From positions 1 through 28,435 of the forward strand of contig CAZRIT010000020.1 of the NCBI GenBank assembly GCA_964600225.1: a stretch of DNA of 28,435 nucleotides, read 5' to 3'. Shown piece by piece: positions 14,975 to 22,447 of this stretch (its first letter is position 1; the number at the start of each line of letters is the position of its first letter). Both the position numbers and the translations under genes were made by a program. The stretch is from CAZRIT01 sp964600225 (GTDB lineage: Bacteria; Bacillota; Clostridia; Christensenellales; CAG-138). The notes beneath the pieces were generated by a model. That model had not been told where the DNA came from. It made no database searches and saw only the letters and a list, made by a program, of their open reading frames with translations.

Positions 14975-16276
14975 CTAGTCGAGCGCGGGCAGGCCGAACA
15001 GATCCTGCATTTCACGGTACAGGTCGTTGTCGCGCCACCCGTCCGTGGAATGGTCGCCCCGCATGTTGACATCGCAATTCGGCAGGGCCGCGCGAATGCC
15101 CGCAAGCTGCTCGTCCGTAAAGCCGCAGCGGATGCACCAGAGCCGCTTGAGGCCCGTCATCTGCTTGAGCACCTCGGCATTGGCCGCGGCGGCGGCCTCC
15201 CGTTGGGATTTGTCGGCAGGGATGTTGGTGCTGCAATTGAGGTGCGTCAGCTTTTTGAGCGACAGCAGCGGCGACAGATCCCCACAGTAGTTCTGGAACG
15301 TCTCCAGATATTCCAGCTCCGTCAGTTGCCCGATGGGCGTAAAATCGGTAATGCCCTCCATGGCGACGATCAAAAACCGCAGCTTGGGCAGGTGATCCAG
15401 TATGGAAAGATCGGTGATCTTGCGTGCATGGCCCAAATCGAGCGCGATCAGATCGGTGCAGTATTTCAGCGGGGCGATATCCTCGTTGGTCAGGTCGGTG
15501 CGGCCCTCGGTAAACTCCACGCCGTTCCAATACTTGTTGCGGTTGCCCTTGCTAAACGCAATCGCATCCGTGCGGATGCGCCAGCCGCCGACGGTCACCT
15601 TCCACACCAGCTTGATATCGGGCGCCTGCTCGCACAGGGCCCCCATCTGCTCATCCGTCAGGTTGCAATCGCATAGATCGACCTTTTTGAGGTTCGGGAG
15701 GCATTTGAGCTGCTTGACCAGCGTTTCGGGGTCGCTGATCCGCTTGCCCGATAAATCCAGCGTCTCCGTCGCACTGTCCACCGAAACGCCCTCGATGGTG
15801 AATGCCCATTGAAACGCCACGTTCGGATAGCGCTCGATCAGCGCAAGCCGTTCGTCGTCGGTCAGGGTGCATGACGTCAGATCGGCCGATTGCAGGCCGG
15901 GAAAGTATTTGAGGTTCTCCAGTCCCGCCGCATCGGTCAGCACAACGGCCGTCTCCGTGCTGTCCAAGGACGTTTGCCCCACGGGCACGCGCCACAGGAT
16001 CTCGCAATCGGGCAGGGCCGCGCGGATCAAATCGTACTGCTCCGCCGTTGCCGCGGCAGCACGCATATCCAGCCGTTTGAGCGCCGTCATGCCCGAGATG
16101 GCGGCAACGTCAAGCGGTTCCCCGTCCGATAGCGTCAGCTCGGTCACGGGCGCGGGCGTAGCGGTCGGCGCAGCCGTTTGGGCGGCAGCCGTCGGCTCCG
16201 CCGCGGGCGCGGTCTTTTGGCAGCCAAGACACAGGCACACAAGCAGGATGATCGGATACAGGCAAAGTCGTTTCAT
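14975..16276 (-). CDS. Leucine-rich-repeat lipoprotein (433 aa)
   Basis: Signal peptide with lipobox LCLGC (Cys19), then an Ala/Thr/Pro linker to about residue 45. The rest is a solenoid. A repeated module of about 60 residues pairs an LRR-like half (LKRLDMRA, LQSADLTS, LKKVDLCD) with a half of the form T-D-E/D-x...-P-x-hydrophobic-x-W-x-V/F. Examples are ALPDCEILWRVPVG, YPNVAFQWAFTIEG and APDIKLVWKVTVGG. A more regular LRR stretch follows (CTDLIALDLGHARKITDLSI, LTELEYLETFQNYCGDLSPL), and a final module FTDEQLAGIRAALPNCDVNM. It probably binds protein or polysaccharide at the cell surface. ATG at 16276 is preferred over an in-frame GTG at 16285 because AAAGGAG lies 8 bases upstream. It follows the glycosyltransferase gene by 14 bases, so they are co-transcribed. 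Confidence 0.85.
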   Translation of the reverse strand: MKRLCLYPIILLVCLCLGCQKTAPAAEPTAAAQTAAPTATPAPVTELTLSDGEPLDVAAISGMTALKRLDMRAAAATAEQYDLIRAALPDCEILWRVPVGQTSLDSTETAVVLTDAAGLENLKYFPGLQSADLTSCTLTDDERLALIERYPNVAFQWAFTIEGVSVDSATETLDLSGKRISDPETLVKQLKCLPNLKKVDLCDCNLTDEQMGALCEQAPDIKLVWKVTVGGWRIRTDAIAFSKGNRNKYWNGVEFTEGRTDLTNEDIAPLKYCTDLIALDLGHARKITDLSILDHLPKLRFLIVAMEGITDFTPIGQLTELEYLETFQNYCGDLSPLLSLKKLTHLNCSTNIPADKSQREAAAAANAEVLKQMTGLKRLWCIRCGFTDEQLAGIRAALPNCDVNMRGDHSTDGWRDNDLYREMQDLFGLPALD

Positions 16277-16290
16277 GGCGCGCACTCCTT

Positions 16291-17796
16291 TCAGTCAATC
16301 CGTTGATACAGGCGGAACACGTCCGTGTATTCCTCATAGTACAGCTCCGCCGTGTCGATGAGCGCATAGCGCGCGCTCGGGGCCTCGTCACGGTTGCGGG
16401 TGACGACAAACGCCGTGCGCCCCTCGTCCGCCGATTGCTGCTGTACTGCGGAAAAATCGGGCGGGTTCATGTTGGATGAGGAGAAATATCGGGTATCGGG
16501 CAGCACGTCCGCCGCCAGATAGAAGCCCGCATCGGGGAACATGTAGTTGAGCAGCGTGACGGGCGCATCACCGCTTTCGGCATGCATGCGCGCGGCAAAG
16601 CGGTGCTGCGGCGTATCAAGTTTTTCATAGGAAAGCAGGTAGACGTTATCGCTGCTTAGCAGGCAAAAGCCCAGTCCCAGCGCGGTCAAAGCAACGGGCA
16701 AAGCCACGTTCCACCGCTTGGGCTTGAGCTTGGGCGCAACAAACCGATTCCAAAGCGTCAGCAGCGGCACAAGGCCAAACGGCGCAAACACCGCCAGCAC
16801 GATGCCGTAGTAGCGGAACCCCTGCCCGCCCATGAACGTGCCAAACGCCGTCAGGGCGCACAGCACCCACAGGGCCGCTTTGGCAATCGGCCTGTCCCCC
16901 GCCTTTTTGGAACATGTAACGTAGCACACGCCCAGCACGATCAAAAACCCGTATTGGATGTTCCTGAGCATGGTCGCCCCCACGCCCTTGACCACGGCCA
17001 GCAGCATGTTGATCGGCACGGGTGCGGACAGGTAGGAGTAGCCGAAGATGTTGTTGTAAAAGTAGCACGCAATCAGCGCGCCCAAGCCGTTGTTGAGGAT
17101 GAAATAGGCCAGAATCGGCAGCCCCGGCATGGCCATGCCGCCAAGGAACACCGCACAGCTCACAAACGCCCGCCGCGTGCGCTTTTGGGCAACCTCGGCA
17201 AAGAACAGCATCGCCATCCACGCCAGGTAGAACGCCAGCAAGTTGAACTTGCACCACAGGATGCAGCCCGCCAGCGCGCCGTTGAGCAGCACATCCTCGT
17301 ACGGCATGCCGTCGGCGGCTTCGGTGCGGAAATACCGCATCAACCGATACAGCGAGTACATAAACGGCGCCAGGCAGAACTCCTCCAGGCTGCCGCCATG
17401 CGAAATGCTCATGGCCGAAAGCACCAGCGCACCCAGCACGGGCACGGCAAGGAAGGCGTTATCTTCCACATACAGCCCAACCAGCTTGTACGAAAAATAC
17501 AGGAATGTGGCAAACGACAGCGCTTCCAGCACATACACGCCGATAAACGACGTATCGGAGATGAGCGCCGCGATGGCGTACAGGAAGTAGACCAGCGGCC
17601 CCTTTTGATCGTACAGATCCACAAAGGGCACCTTGCCCGCCAGCACGCCCTTGCCGATGGTAAAGTAGATATTGGCGTCCACCCAATCGTTCAGCGGGTA
17701 CAGAAACGACGACTTGGTGCAGACCGTCAGGTACACGGCCGCTATCAGCAGGCAGTAGAGGAATATCGGTTTGGACTTGGTTTTTTGCATGGGCAT
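16291..17796 (-). CDS. GT-C fold membrane glycosyltransferase (PMT/ArnT-like, 501 aa)
   Basis: A polytopic membrane protein with about ten to twelve helices and a soluble C-terminal part (about residues 400-501). The first outer loop carries DWVDANIYFTIGKGVLAG followed by VPFVDLYDQKGPLVYFLYAI. An acidic residue in this loop and a D-x-K/H-G/P-P-L motif are typical of GT-C enzymes that use a polyprenyl-phosphate sugar donor. HGGSLEEFCLAPFMYSLYRL is the next conserved-looking segment. It would transfer a sugar to a protein, lipid or polymer outside the membrane. Its place among secreted lipoproteins rich in Thr/Pro linkers suggests that one of them, or a wall polymer, is the acceptor; that is inference. 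ATG at 17796 follows AAGGAG. An ATG two codons later is also possible. Confidence 0.85.
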   Translation of the reverse strand: MPMQKTKSKPIFLYCLLIAAVYLTVCTKSSFLYPLNDWVDANIYFTIGKGVLAGKVPFVDLYDQKGPLVYFLYAIAALISDTSFIGVYVLEALSFATFLYFSYKLVGLYVEDNAFLAVPVLGALVLSAMSISHGGSLEEFCLAPFMYSLYRLMRYFRTEAADGMPYEDVLLNGALAGCILWCKFNLLAFYLAWMAMLFFAEVAQKRTRRAFVSCAVFLGGMAMPGLPILAYFILNNGLGALIACYFYNNIFGYSYLSAPVPINMLLAVVKGVGATMLRNIQYGFLIVLGVCYVTCSKKAGDRPIAKAALWVLCALTAFGTFMGGQGFRYYGIVLAVFAPFGLVPLLTLWNRFVAPKLKPKRWNVALPVALTALGLGFCLLSSDNVYLLSYEKLDTPQHRFAARMHAESGDAPVTLLNYMFPDAGFYLAADVLPDTRYFSSSNMNPPDFSAVQQQSADEGRTAFVVTRNRDEAPSARYALIDTAELYYEEYTDVFRLYQRID

Positions 17797-17814
17797 GGCG
17801 TTCTCCTTCAGCCG

Positions 17815-18999
17815 TTATGGCGCATATTCCAGCCGAATCGGCCGCGTTGCGGGGTGCAGCGCAATCCACGTGGAGCCAGGCTCCAGTATCAGCGGTTCGC
17901 CGTTTTTGAGAAAGTACCTTGTGGGCGTATCCTCGCTCTCGCGCCGCCACGCGGCGGCAATGTGGTAGCCGTTGATGAAACAATCGCACTCGCCGCTGCC
18001 GACAAGCTTTGCCGTGCGGTAGACCGTATCGAGGCTGGAATAGGATACATACTGCACGATGAGGTTTTGCACCGCAATCTGCTCGGTTACATAGTCCGTG
18101 CCGTCCACATTGGGCGTGCGCGTGCGCGCGGCGGTCAGCGCGCCCTTGGAATTGCGCTGACTGCGGTAGAGCAGGTTGTCGGCGGGGTTATAGGTATACT
18201 TGACAAACGTCATATCGGAGCCGACAAACGGCAGCCCCACGGCCTCGATTGCCCTGCCAAACGGGTAGGTCACTCCCGCTTGGAACCCAAAGCGGCCATC
18301 CGCAATCGGCGCGTGCGCCCCGTACAGGGCGGCTGCCATATCGTTGGCCCTTGCAAACAGCGTATGCTCGGGGAGGCTGCTGACGGTGTTGTCGGTGTAA
18401 TAATGCTCGGCCGCCGCGCCTGTATTCTCCGCCAAAATGGCAATGTCCCGCTCCGAAAGCGCGGGGTAGTTTTCAACGCCCGGGTATCCGTCGAACAGGT
18501 ACATGCCGTCCCATTCCTTTTGCAGTAGCACCGTATAGCACCTTGCGCTGACGATGGGCCCGACGGAAGCGGGCACACGATCGGCAAACACCGCGACAAA
18601 CCGCGTTTCATTCTCGGTACGGTCCAGCGCCGCCTCGTATACGATATCCGCCAGCATCAGCCCCGTCTGTGGGCGTGCCTTGGGCGCGTTGTCCACAGTG
18701 GCCAGCACGGGACGATAGGTAAACGCCGCGTCGAGCGCCTGCCCCGTCGTCTGCGAAACGCCGGGCGTCGCAACGGGCGCCTCGCTGGCCACGGGCACGG
18801 CGGCGTCCGACGGTACCAGGTTGTTGGCTACATTGGGCGCGGGCGTGGGCGCGCCCGTATCCGCAATCACCACCACGGGCACCTCGGTAGCCACGGCGGA
18901 TCGATCATCTGCCGACGGCGTACAAGCGCTCATCGCCGCGCAAAGCAGCGCGGCGATGAATAAGCTATGGATTGTTATGCGGCGGGACGGGCGGTGCAT
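17815..18999 (-). CDS. yerB: YerB-family (DUF3048) lipoprotein, copy 1 (394 aa)
   Basis: Lipoprotein of the YerB/DUF3048 family, common in Firmicutes and of unknown function. The signal peptide ends in MSAC (Cys26). A long Ala/Pro/Val/Thr linker runs to about residue 85. The N-terminal DUF3048 domain follows: VLATVDNAPKARPQTGLMLA, DIVYEAALDRTENETRFVAV, VGPIVSARCYTVLLQKEWDG. The C-terminal domain (about 260-394) includes TFVKYTYNPADNLLYRSQRN, VQNLIVQYVSYSSLDTVYRT, KLVGSGECDCFINGYHIAAA and LILEPGSTWIALHPATRPIR, all diagnostic. ATG follows GGGAG. It lies 12 bases after the second copy and 18 before the glycosyltransferase. The two copies share the whole plan but clearly differ, so the duplication is old. 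Confidence 0.92.
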   Translation of the reverse strand: MHRPSRRITIHSLFIAALLCAAMSACTPSADDRSAVATEVPVVVIADTGAPTPAPNVANNLVPSDAAVPVASEAPVATPGVSQTTGQALDAAFTYRPVLATVDNAPKARPQTGLMLADIVYEAALDRTENETRFVAVFADRVPASVGPIVSARCYTVLLQKEWDGMYLFDGYPGVENYPALSERDIAILAENTGAAAEHYYTDNTVSSLPEHTLFARANDMAAALYGAHAPIADGRFGFQAGVTYPFGRAIEAVGLPFVGSDMTFVKYTYNPADNLLYRSQRNSKGALTAARTRTPNVDGTDYVTEQIAVQNLIVQYVSYSSLDTVYRTAKLVGSGECDCFINGYHIAAAWRRESEDTPTRYFLKNGEPLILEPGSTWIALHPATRPIRLEYAP

Positions 19000-19011
19000 G
19001 GGACGCTCCCG

Positions 19012-20208
19012 TTATTCGACGACCGCGGGCGCGCTGTCGGGGTGCACGGCAATCCAGGTGTTGCCGGGCTCCAGTATCACGGTGCTCCCGTCGGCATACA
19101 GGTAGGTGGTCTTGTCCGCCAGTGTCGGGCGCGTCCAGGTGCCCGTCACATGTTGACCGTTGATGAAATAATCGCACTTGCCGCTGCCCACCAGATCGAT
19201 CGTGCGGCGGCTCTTTTCATCATCGGGAATCCTGCCGTGAGCCGCGTACTGCACAATGAGGTTTTGCACGTTCATTTGCTCATCGGTCTTGGTCAGCCCA
19301 TCGTCGGAGAGCGACACGGTCATAAACTTCTGCCCGTTTTCGTAGCGGTACAGGCGGTTGGTTGCAGGATCGTACTTGAATTGAATCCAGGTGGGGTTAT
19401 CCTCGTTTGTAAACGAAAGCGTAACGGTGGAAAAGCTTTCGCCATCGTTGTAGCTGACGTTTTCCATAAAGCGGAAGCGCTCGTACGGCGTTGCCACATA
19501 GTCACCAAAGTAGCGGTCCGCCATGCGGTACACGCACAAAAACAGGTTGTGCGGCGCATCCCGCTGCGGGTCGCGGAAGCGGTAGCCGTTGTTGCGCTCC
19601 GTTTCCAGATAGCCGCCCTTGCTCGGGCTGAATTCCGCGGAATAACCGTAGAACTGCTTTTCATTGTTGCGCGGGTAGACGCCGACCTTCTTGGCAATTT
19701 CGCGTATGGAATAGTAGTACTTGCCCGACCACGGGCCGTAGCCCAGGTGCAGGTACATGCAGTCCCACTCCTGCGCAAGGTCCACAAAATAGTAGCGCGA
19801 GCTGCGCACGGGGCCCACAAACGCGGGGTACGAATCGTTATAAACAACGTGGAAGCGCGTAATCATCGATTCCACCAGCAGTTCGTACACGATATCCGCC
19901 TGCATCAGGGCCGTCTGCGGCTTGGCGCCGTTGGCATTTTCGATGGATACCATGACGGGACGGCTGGGCGTGCCCTCGGGGATCACCCTGCCGCTGGTCT
20001 GCGAGCGGTTCTGCGGCGCGGGCGTGGGCGTGGCCGTCGGCTCGGGCGTGGGCGCGGGCGTGGTGGTCGTCATGGATACCGCCTCCATCGTCTGCGGCGC
20101 GGCGGTCGCTTCAGGCGCGCTGACGGGCTCCGCCTGTCCGCATGCCAGCATGCACGCCACCAACAGTATGGCAGCCAATACGGCCGCGTATTTCATTTTT
20201 CCGTTCAT
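19012..20208 (-). CDS. yerB: YerB-family (DUF3048) lipoprotein, copy 2 (398 aa)
   Basis: Second, divergent YerB paralogue in tandem. Lipobox MLAC (Cys23) and a Pro/Thr-rich linker including TTTPAPTPEPTATPTPAP (about residues 48-65). DUF3048 motifs: PVMVSIENANGAKPQTALMQ, ADIVYELLVESMITRFHVVY, VGPVRSSRYYFVDLAQEWDC. The C-terminal domain carries DNPTWIQFKYDPATNRLYRY, VQNLIVQYAAHGRIPDDEKS, IDLVGSGKCDYFINGQHVTG and VILEPGNTWIAVHPDSAP. Relative to copy 1 it has an insertion around residues 180-215 (ARY-rich; EKQFYGYSAEFSPSKGGYLE). ATG follows GAGGA by 10 bases. Two copies in one operon suggest related but non-identical partners or ligands. Confidence 0.92.
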   Translation of the reverse strand: MNGKMKYAAVLAAILLVACMLACGQAEPVSAPEATAAPQTMEAVSMTTTTPAPTPEPTATPTPAPQNRSQTSGRVIPEGTPSRPVMVSIENANGAKPQTALMQADIVYELLVESMITRFHVVYNDSYPAFVGPVRSSRYYFVDLAQEWDCMYLHLGYGPWSGKYYYSIREIAKKVGVYPRNNEKQFYGYSAEFSPSKGGYLETERNNGYRFRDPQRDAPHNLFLCVYRMADRYFGDYVATPYERFRFMENVSYNDGESFSTVTLSFTNEDNPTWIQFKYDPATNRLYRYENGQKFMTVSLSDDGLTKTDEQMNVQNLIVQYAAHGRIPDDEKSRRTIDLVGSGKCDYFINGQHVTGTWTRPTLADKTTYLYADGSTVILEPGNTWIAVHPDSAPAVVE

Positions 20209-20235
20209 ATTCGGGCATTCCTCGTTTCACTAAGA

Positions 20236-21018
20236 TCAGCGCCGTCTGCGCGACTTTTTGCGTTTGCCCCGCACAATGACCACCGCGCACACTCCCGCAG
20301 CAAGCAGCACGCCTGCCGCGATGAGCAGTATGACGGTCAGGTTTCCGCCCGGTTGCTTGGGCGCATCCGCCGCGCCGTCGTCGGCCGCGGGCGCTGTCGG
20401 CGCGGGCGCTGCCTCGGTCGCAGCGGGCGCGGGTGTGGGCGTGGGCGTCGGCTCGGGCGTGGGGGAAGGCGTGGGCGTTTCGGCAATCCAGGGCGTCACC
20501 ACGGCGTTGGGCAGGGCTGCGCCCGCCACCGTTACGCCGCCCGCGGCAACCTGCACATATGCCTTTTCCTGCACATAGATGCCGTTTGCCTTGGCGGCCG
20601 CGTTGAGCGTGGTGACCTCCACGTTGGAAAGCGTCACGCTGCTGCCGCCGCTTTTGAGAATCTTAAAATCCACAACGATGACCTCGCCGCCCGCTTCCAG
20701 CCCGAGGGCCACGCAGCAGGCGGTGCGGATGCGGCCCGCCGCATCAAAGTTGCTCACGCAATACTCGGCGGGAAACGCCGTGCCCTGCCGCACGGTGAGC
20801 ACCTCCAGGTTGGCCGCGTCGTAGTTGAGATCGAAATAGAGGGAATCCACGTTGTCGCAGTTATCGATGGTAACGGGCAGGCTCACCGTATCGCCCACCG
20901 CGCCGTCCACGGTGGCGACGTGAAGCTGCACCACCCCGTCGGCCAGCGCCGCGCACGGGAACAGGCAGCACAGTATCCCCACCAGCATCAGCACCGCAAC
21001 CGACCGTTTTTTCGCCAT
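20236..21018 (-). CDS. Cohesin-like domain protein with C-terminal membrane anchor (260 aa)
   Basis: Surface protein. A signal peptide (residues 1-26, ending CAALA) leads into a domain of about 140 residues: VDGAVGDTVSLPVTIDNCDN, VDSLYFDLNYDAANLEVLTV, GGEVIVVDFKILKSGGSSVT, LSNVEVTTLNAAAKANGI. This pattern ('G..v.vpv.i.n..n..s..f.l.YD...L.v..v') is that of the cohesin/CBM-like fold (PF00963). A linker of (Thr-Pro)-rich repeats and Ala follows (about 180-225), then one membrane helix LTVILLIAAGVLLAAGVCAV and a basic tail RGKRKKSRRRR. No LPxTG motif. ATG at 21018 is chosen because AAGGAG lies 9-14 bases upstream. It could display a protein-binding module on the membrane; no dockerin partner is visible in the window. 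Confidence 0.82.
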   Translation of the reverse strand: MAKKRSVAVLMLVGILCCLFPCAALADGVVQLHVATVDGAVGDTVSLPVTIDNCDNVDSLYFDLNYDAANLEVLTVRQGTAFPAEYCVSNFDAAGRIRTACCVALGLEAGGEVIVVDFKILKSGGSSVTLSNVEVTTLNAAAKANGIYVQEKAYVQVAAGGVTVAGAALPNAVVTPWIAETPTPSPTPEPTPTPTPAPAATEAAPAPTAPAADDGAADAPKQPGGNLTVILLIAAGVLLAAGVCAVVIVRGKRKKSRRRR

Positions 21019-21081
21019 GATATTCCGTCTCCTTAGCAAATCTGCAATCTATCATAAGAATATCGTATTTCCTGTTGAAAG

Positions 21082-21666
21082 TCAATTTTCCGCCGCGGGA
21101 AACCACTGATCCCAAACGATGGCGTCGCCGTAGGCCTCGTACATCGTCTCCAAATCCGTGCCCTCCACCGTCAGCTTAAACGCCTCCGCTTGGTAATGAT
21201 GCAGGAACGTATCCGCCAGGCTCTGCAGCGTCAGCCGCGCCTCCATGGGGCGCATGGCGCGCACCGCCACGGCAAATGCATCCGCAACATCCAGCCTCAC
21301 CGCAGTAAGCGTCACCTTGTCGCCGCGCATGCGCACCGTATCCGTGCCGCACGAAAAGCCGATGTTTACGCCGTAGTCCACGTTCGGCAGCGCGCCCGCC
21401 GCAACCAGCGCCTGAAGCAGCGCGCGCGGCCGATCCTGCGCCGTCTGCGCTTCCTGCGGCACAAGCGCCGTTCGATCCGCCGACGGAACGTACAGCACCA
21501 CCGCAATTGGCGGCTCCGTGGGCGCGGGCGTATCCGTGAGCGCGGGCGTTGGCGTGTTCGTCGCAAGCGGCGTGCCCGACGCCGCCGACGGCACGTCGGC
21601 GGGTTTGCAGGCAAGCATGATCATTAGGATCGCCATCAGGGCTGCCGTCAGCCGTTTCATCCGCAT
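21082..21666 (-). CDS. Small lipoprotein with GerMN-like domain (194 aa)
   Basis: First gene of the surface island. The lipobox is IMLAC (Cys20), followed by a Thr/Pro/Ala linker (to about residue 53). The domain of about 135 residues begins VVLYVPSADRTALVPQEAQT and continues PRALLQALVAAGALPN, VTLTAVRLDVADAFAVAVRA and TLQSLADTFLHHYQAEAFKL, ending TVEG. The order (strand, 'x-L-V-P-E', helix 'xxxLLxAL', strand 'V-D-x-AF', late helix then 'V-x-G') matches the GerMN domain found in spore and envelope lipoproteins, but with weak sequence support. ATG at 21666 and at 21660 are both possible after GGAGGA. A promoter lies 26 bases upstream, so this gene likely opens the transcript that runs to 13679. 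Confidence 0.7.
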   Translation of the reverse strand: MRMKRLTAALMAILMIMLACKPADVPSAASGTPLATNTPTPALTDTPAPTEPPIAVVLYVPSADRTALVPQEAQTAQDRPRALLQALVAAGALPNVDYGVNIGFSCGTDTVRMRGDKVTLTAVRLDVADAFAVAVRAMRPMEARLTLQSLADTFLHHYQAEAFKLTVEGTDLETMYEAYGDAIVWDQWFPAAEN

Positions 21667-21691
21667 TTCTCCTCCAAAGTGTTACCTGTTG

Positions 21692-21720
21692 ATTGTCGCA
21701 CGATGCGCCCGAACTGTCAA
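21692..21720 (-). promoter_or_regulatory. Promoter of the surface lipoprotein island
   Basis: On the minus strand, TTGACA (21720-21715), a 17-base spacer, and GACAAT (21697-21692). It serves the GerMN-like gene and probably the genes down to 13679, since gaps between them are at most about 60 bases. Confidence 0.75.
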
Positions 21721-21734
21721 TTGATGCGCATGCG

Positions 21735-21763
21735 TTCCATTTTTCGGGCGAATGTGATAGAAT
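21735..21763 (+). promoter_or_regulatory. Promoter of the sigma-like membrane protein gene
   Basis: A weak TTCCAT (21735-21740), a 17-base spacer, and TAGAAT (21758-21763) preceded by TGA, an extended -10. It lies back to back with the surface-island promoter; CGCCCGAA (21706-21713) and TTCGGGCG (21743-21750) form an inverted pair between the two. Confidence 0.6.
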
Positions 21764-21790
21764 GCAGTATCTTTCATCGGAGGCGACTTG

Positions 21791-22438
21791 ATGAACTTAA
21801 GCGATCTTGCGCCGCGCATTCGCCGTGGCGATCGCGACGCCATAACCCGGCTGGTGGCCGCATACGGCGCGCCGCTCTATCGGCAAGCCCTGCAAAAAAC
21901 GGGCGATCCCGCGCTTTCGCGCGAGGCTGCGCTGCAAACGCTCCGCCGCTTCATCGCCGCGCTGCAGGCAAACGCCGACGCCGACGGCTATGCGCTGTGC
22001 CTGGATGTCCTTGGCGCCCAAGCCATCGAAAGCTGCCAAAGCCAACGCTCCGAGCTGTCGCCGTCGGAGGAGGAGCTGCAGGCAAAGCTGTTTGACGCGC
22101 CCGCGCCCGCCCCCATGCCCCGCCGCACAGTCGCCAAGCCCATGCAGCGCCCCGCGCAGCCAACGCCCGTGCAGCGCACGGCGCCCGCACAGCCAGTTCC
22201 CAAGCAACCCGCGCCCAAGCGGCGCGCCGCAAAGCCCCGGCCCGCCGCCGACGCGCCCACCGAGCTGTTTGAAGGCGCAGGCAAACAAAAAGGCGGCGCA
22301 CTCGCCGTCGTTTTGCTGTTGCTGGTCACGCTGTTTTTGCTGTGGGCCATTGCGGGCGTAGCCATGTCGCTCAATTGGCTGCCCAATATCGATTTGGGCT
22401 ACGAATGGTTCAACAGCAGCATCTACCGCCTGTTTTAG
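21791..22438 (+). CDS. Sigma-region-2-like protein with Pro-rich linker and membrane helix (215 aa)
   Basis: Not a known family to me. Residues 1-60 (LAPRIRRGDRDAITRLVAAY, GAPLYRQALQKTGDPALSRE, AALQTLRRFIAAL) follow the pattern of sigma-70 region 2 in ECF factors: short helix, G-D-x-x-A, a second helix ending L-Y, then 'TGDxxxAxxxxQxxF'. No region 4 follows. A helix-rich stretch to about 100, then a long Pro/Ala/Arg/Lys linker (102-160), one membrane segment (about 169-193, GALAVVLLLLVTLFLLWAIA) and a short outer tail (LPNIDLGYEWFNSSIYRLF). ATG at 21791 follows GGAGG by 7 bases; a TTG codon sits just before it. It is divergent from the lipoprotein island and may sense or regulate envelope state, but a non-regulatory scaffold is equally possible. 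Confidence 0.7.
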   Translation: MNLSDLAPRIRRGDRDAITRLVAAYGAPLYRQALQKTGDPALSREAALQTLRRFIAALQANADADGYALCLDVLGAQAIESCQSQRSELSPSEEELQAKLFDAPAPAPMPRRTVAKPMQRPAQPTPVQRTAPAQPVPKQPAPKRRAAKPRPAADAPTELFEGAGKQKGGALAVVLLLLVTLFLLWAIAGVAMSLNWLPNIDLGYEWFNSSIYRLF

Positions 22439-22447
22439 GGATATGCC

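Noticed and set aside
16954..18528. Plus-strand open frame of over 500 codons
   Set aside because: Antisense shadow of the GT-C enzyme and YerB copy 1, rich in His/Arg/Gln with no family pattern.
20236..20330. Possible sortase anchor in the cohesin-like protein
   Set aside because: A membrane helix and basic tail are present, but there is no LPxTG-like motif.
18967..21036. Long open frame on the plus strand through the YerB and cohesin-like genes
   Set aside because: Low-complexity Arg/Gly/His text typical of the antisense of Pro/Ala/Thr-rich linkers; real genes lie on the other strand.
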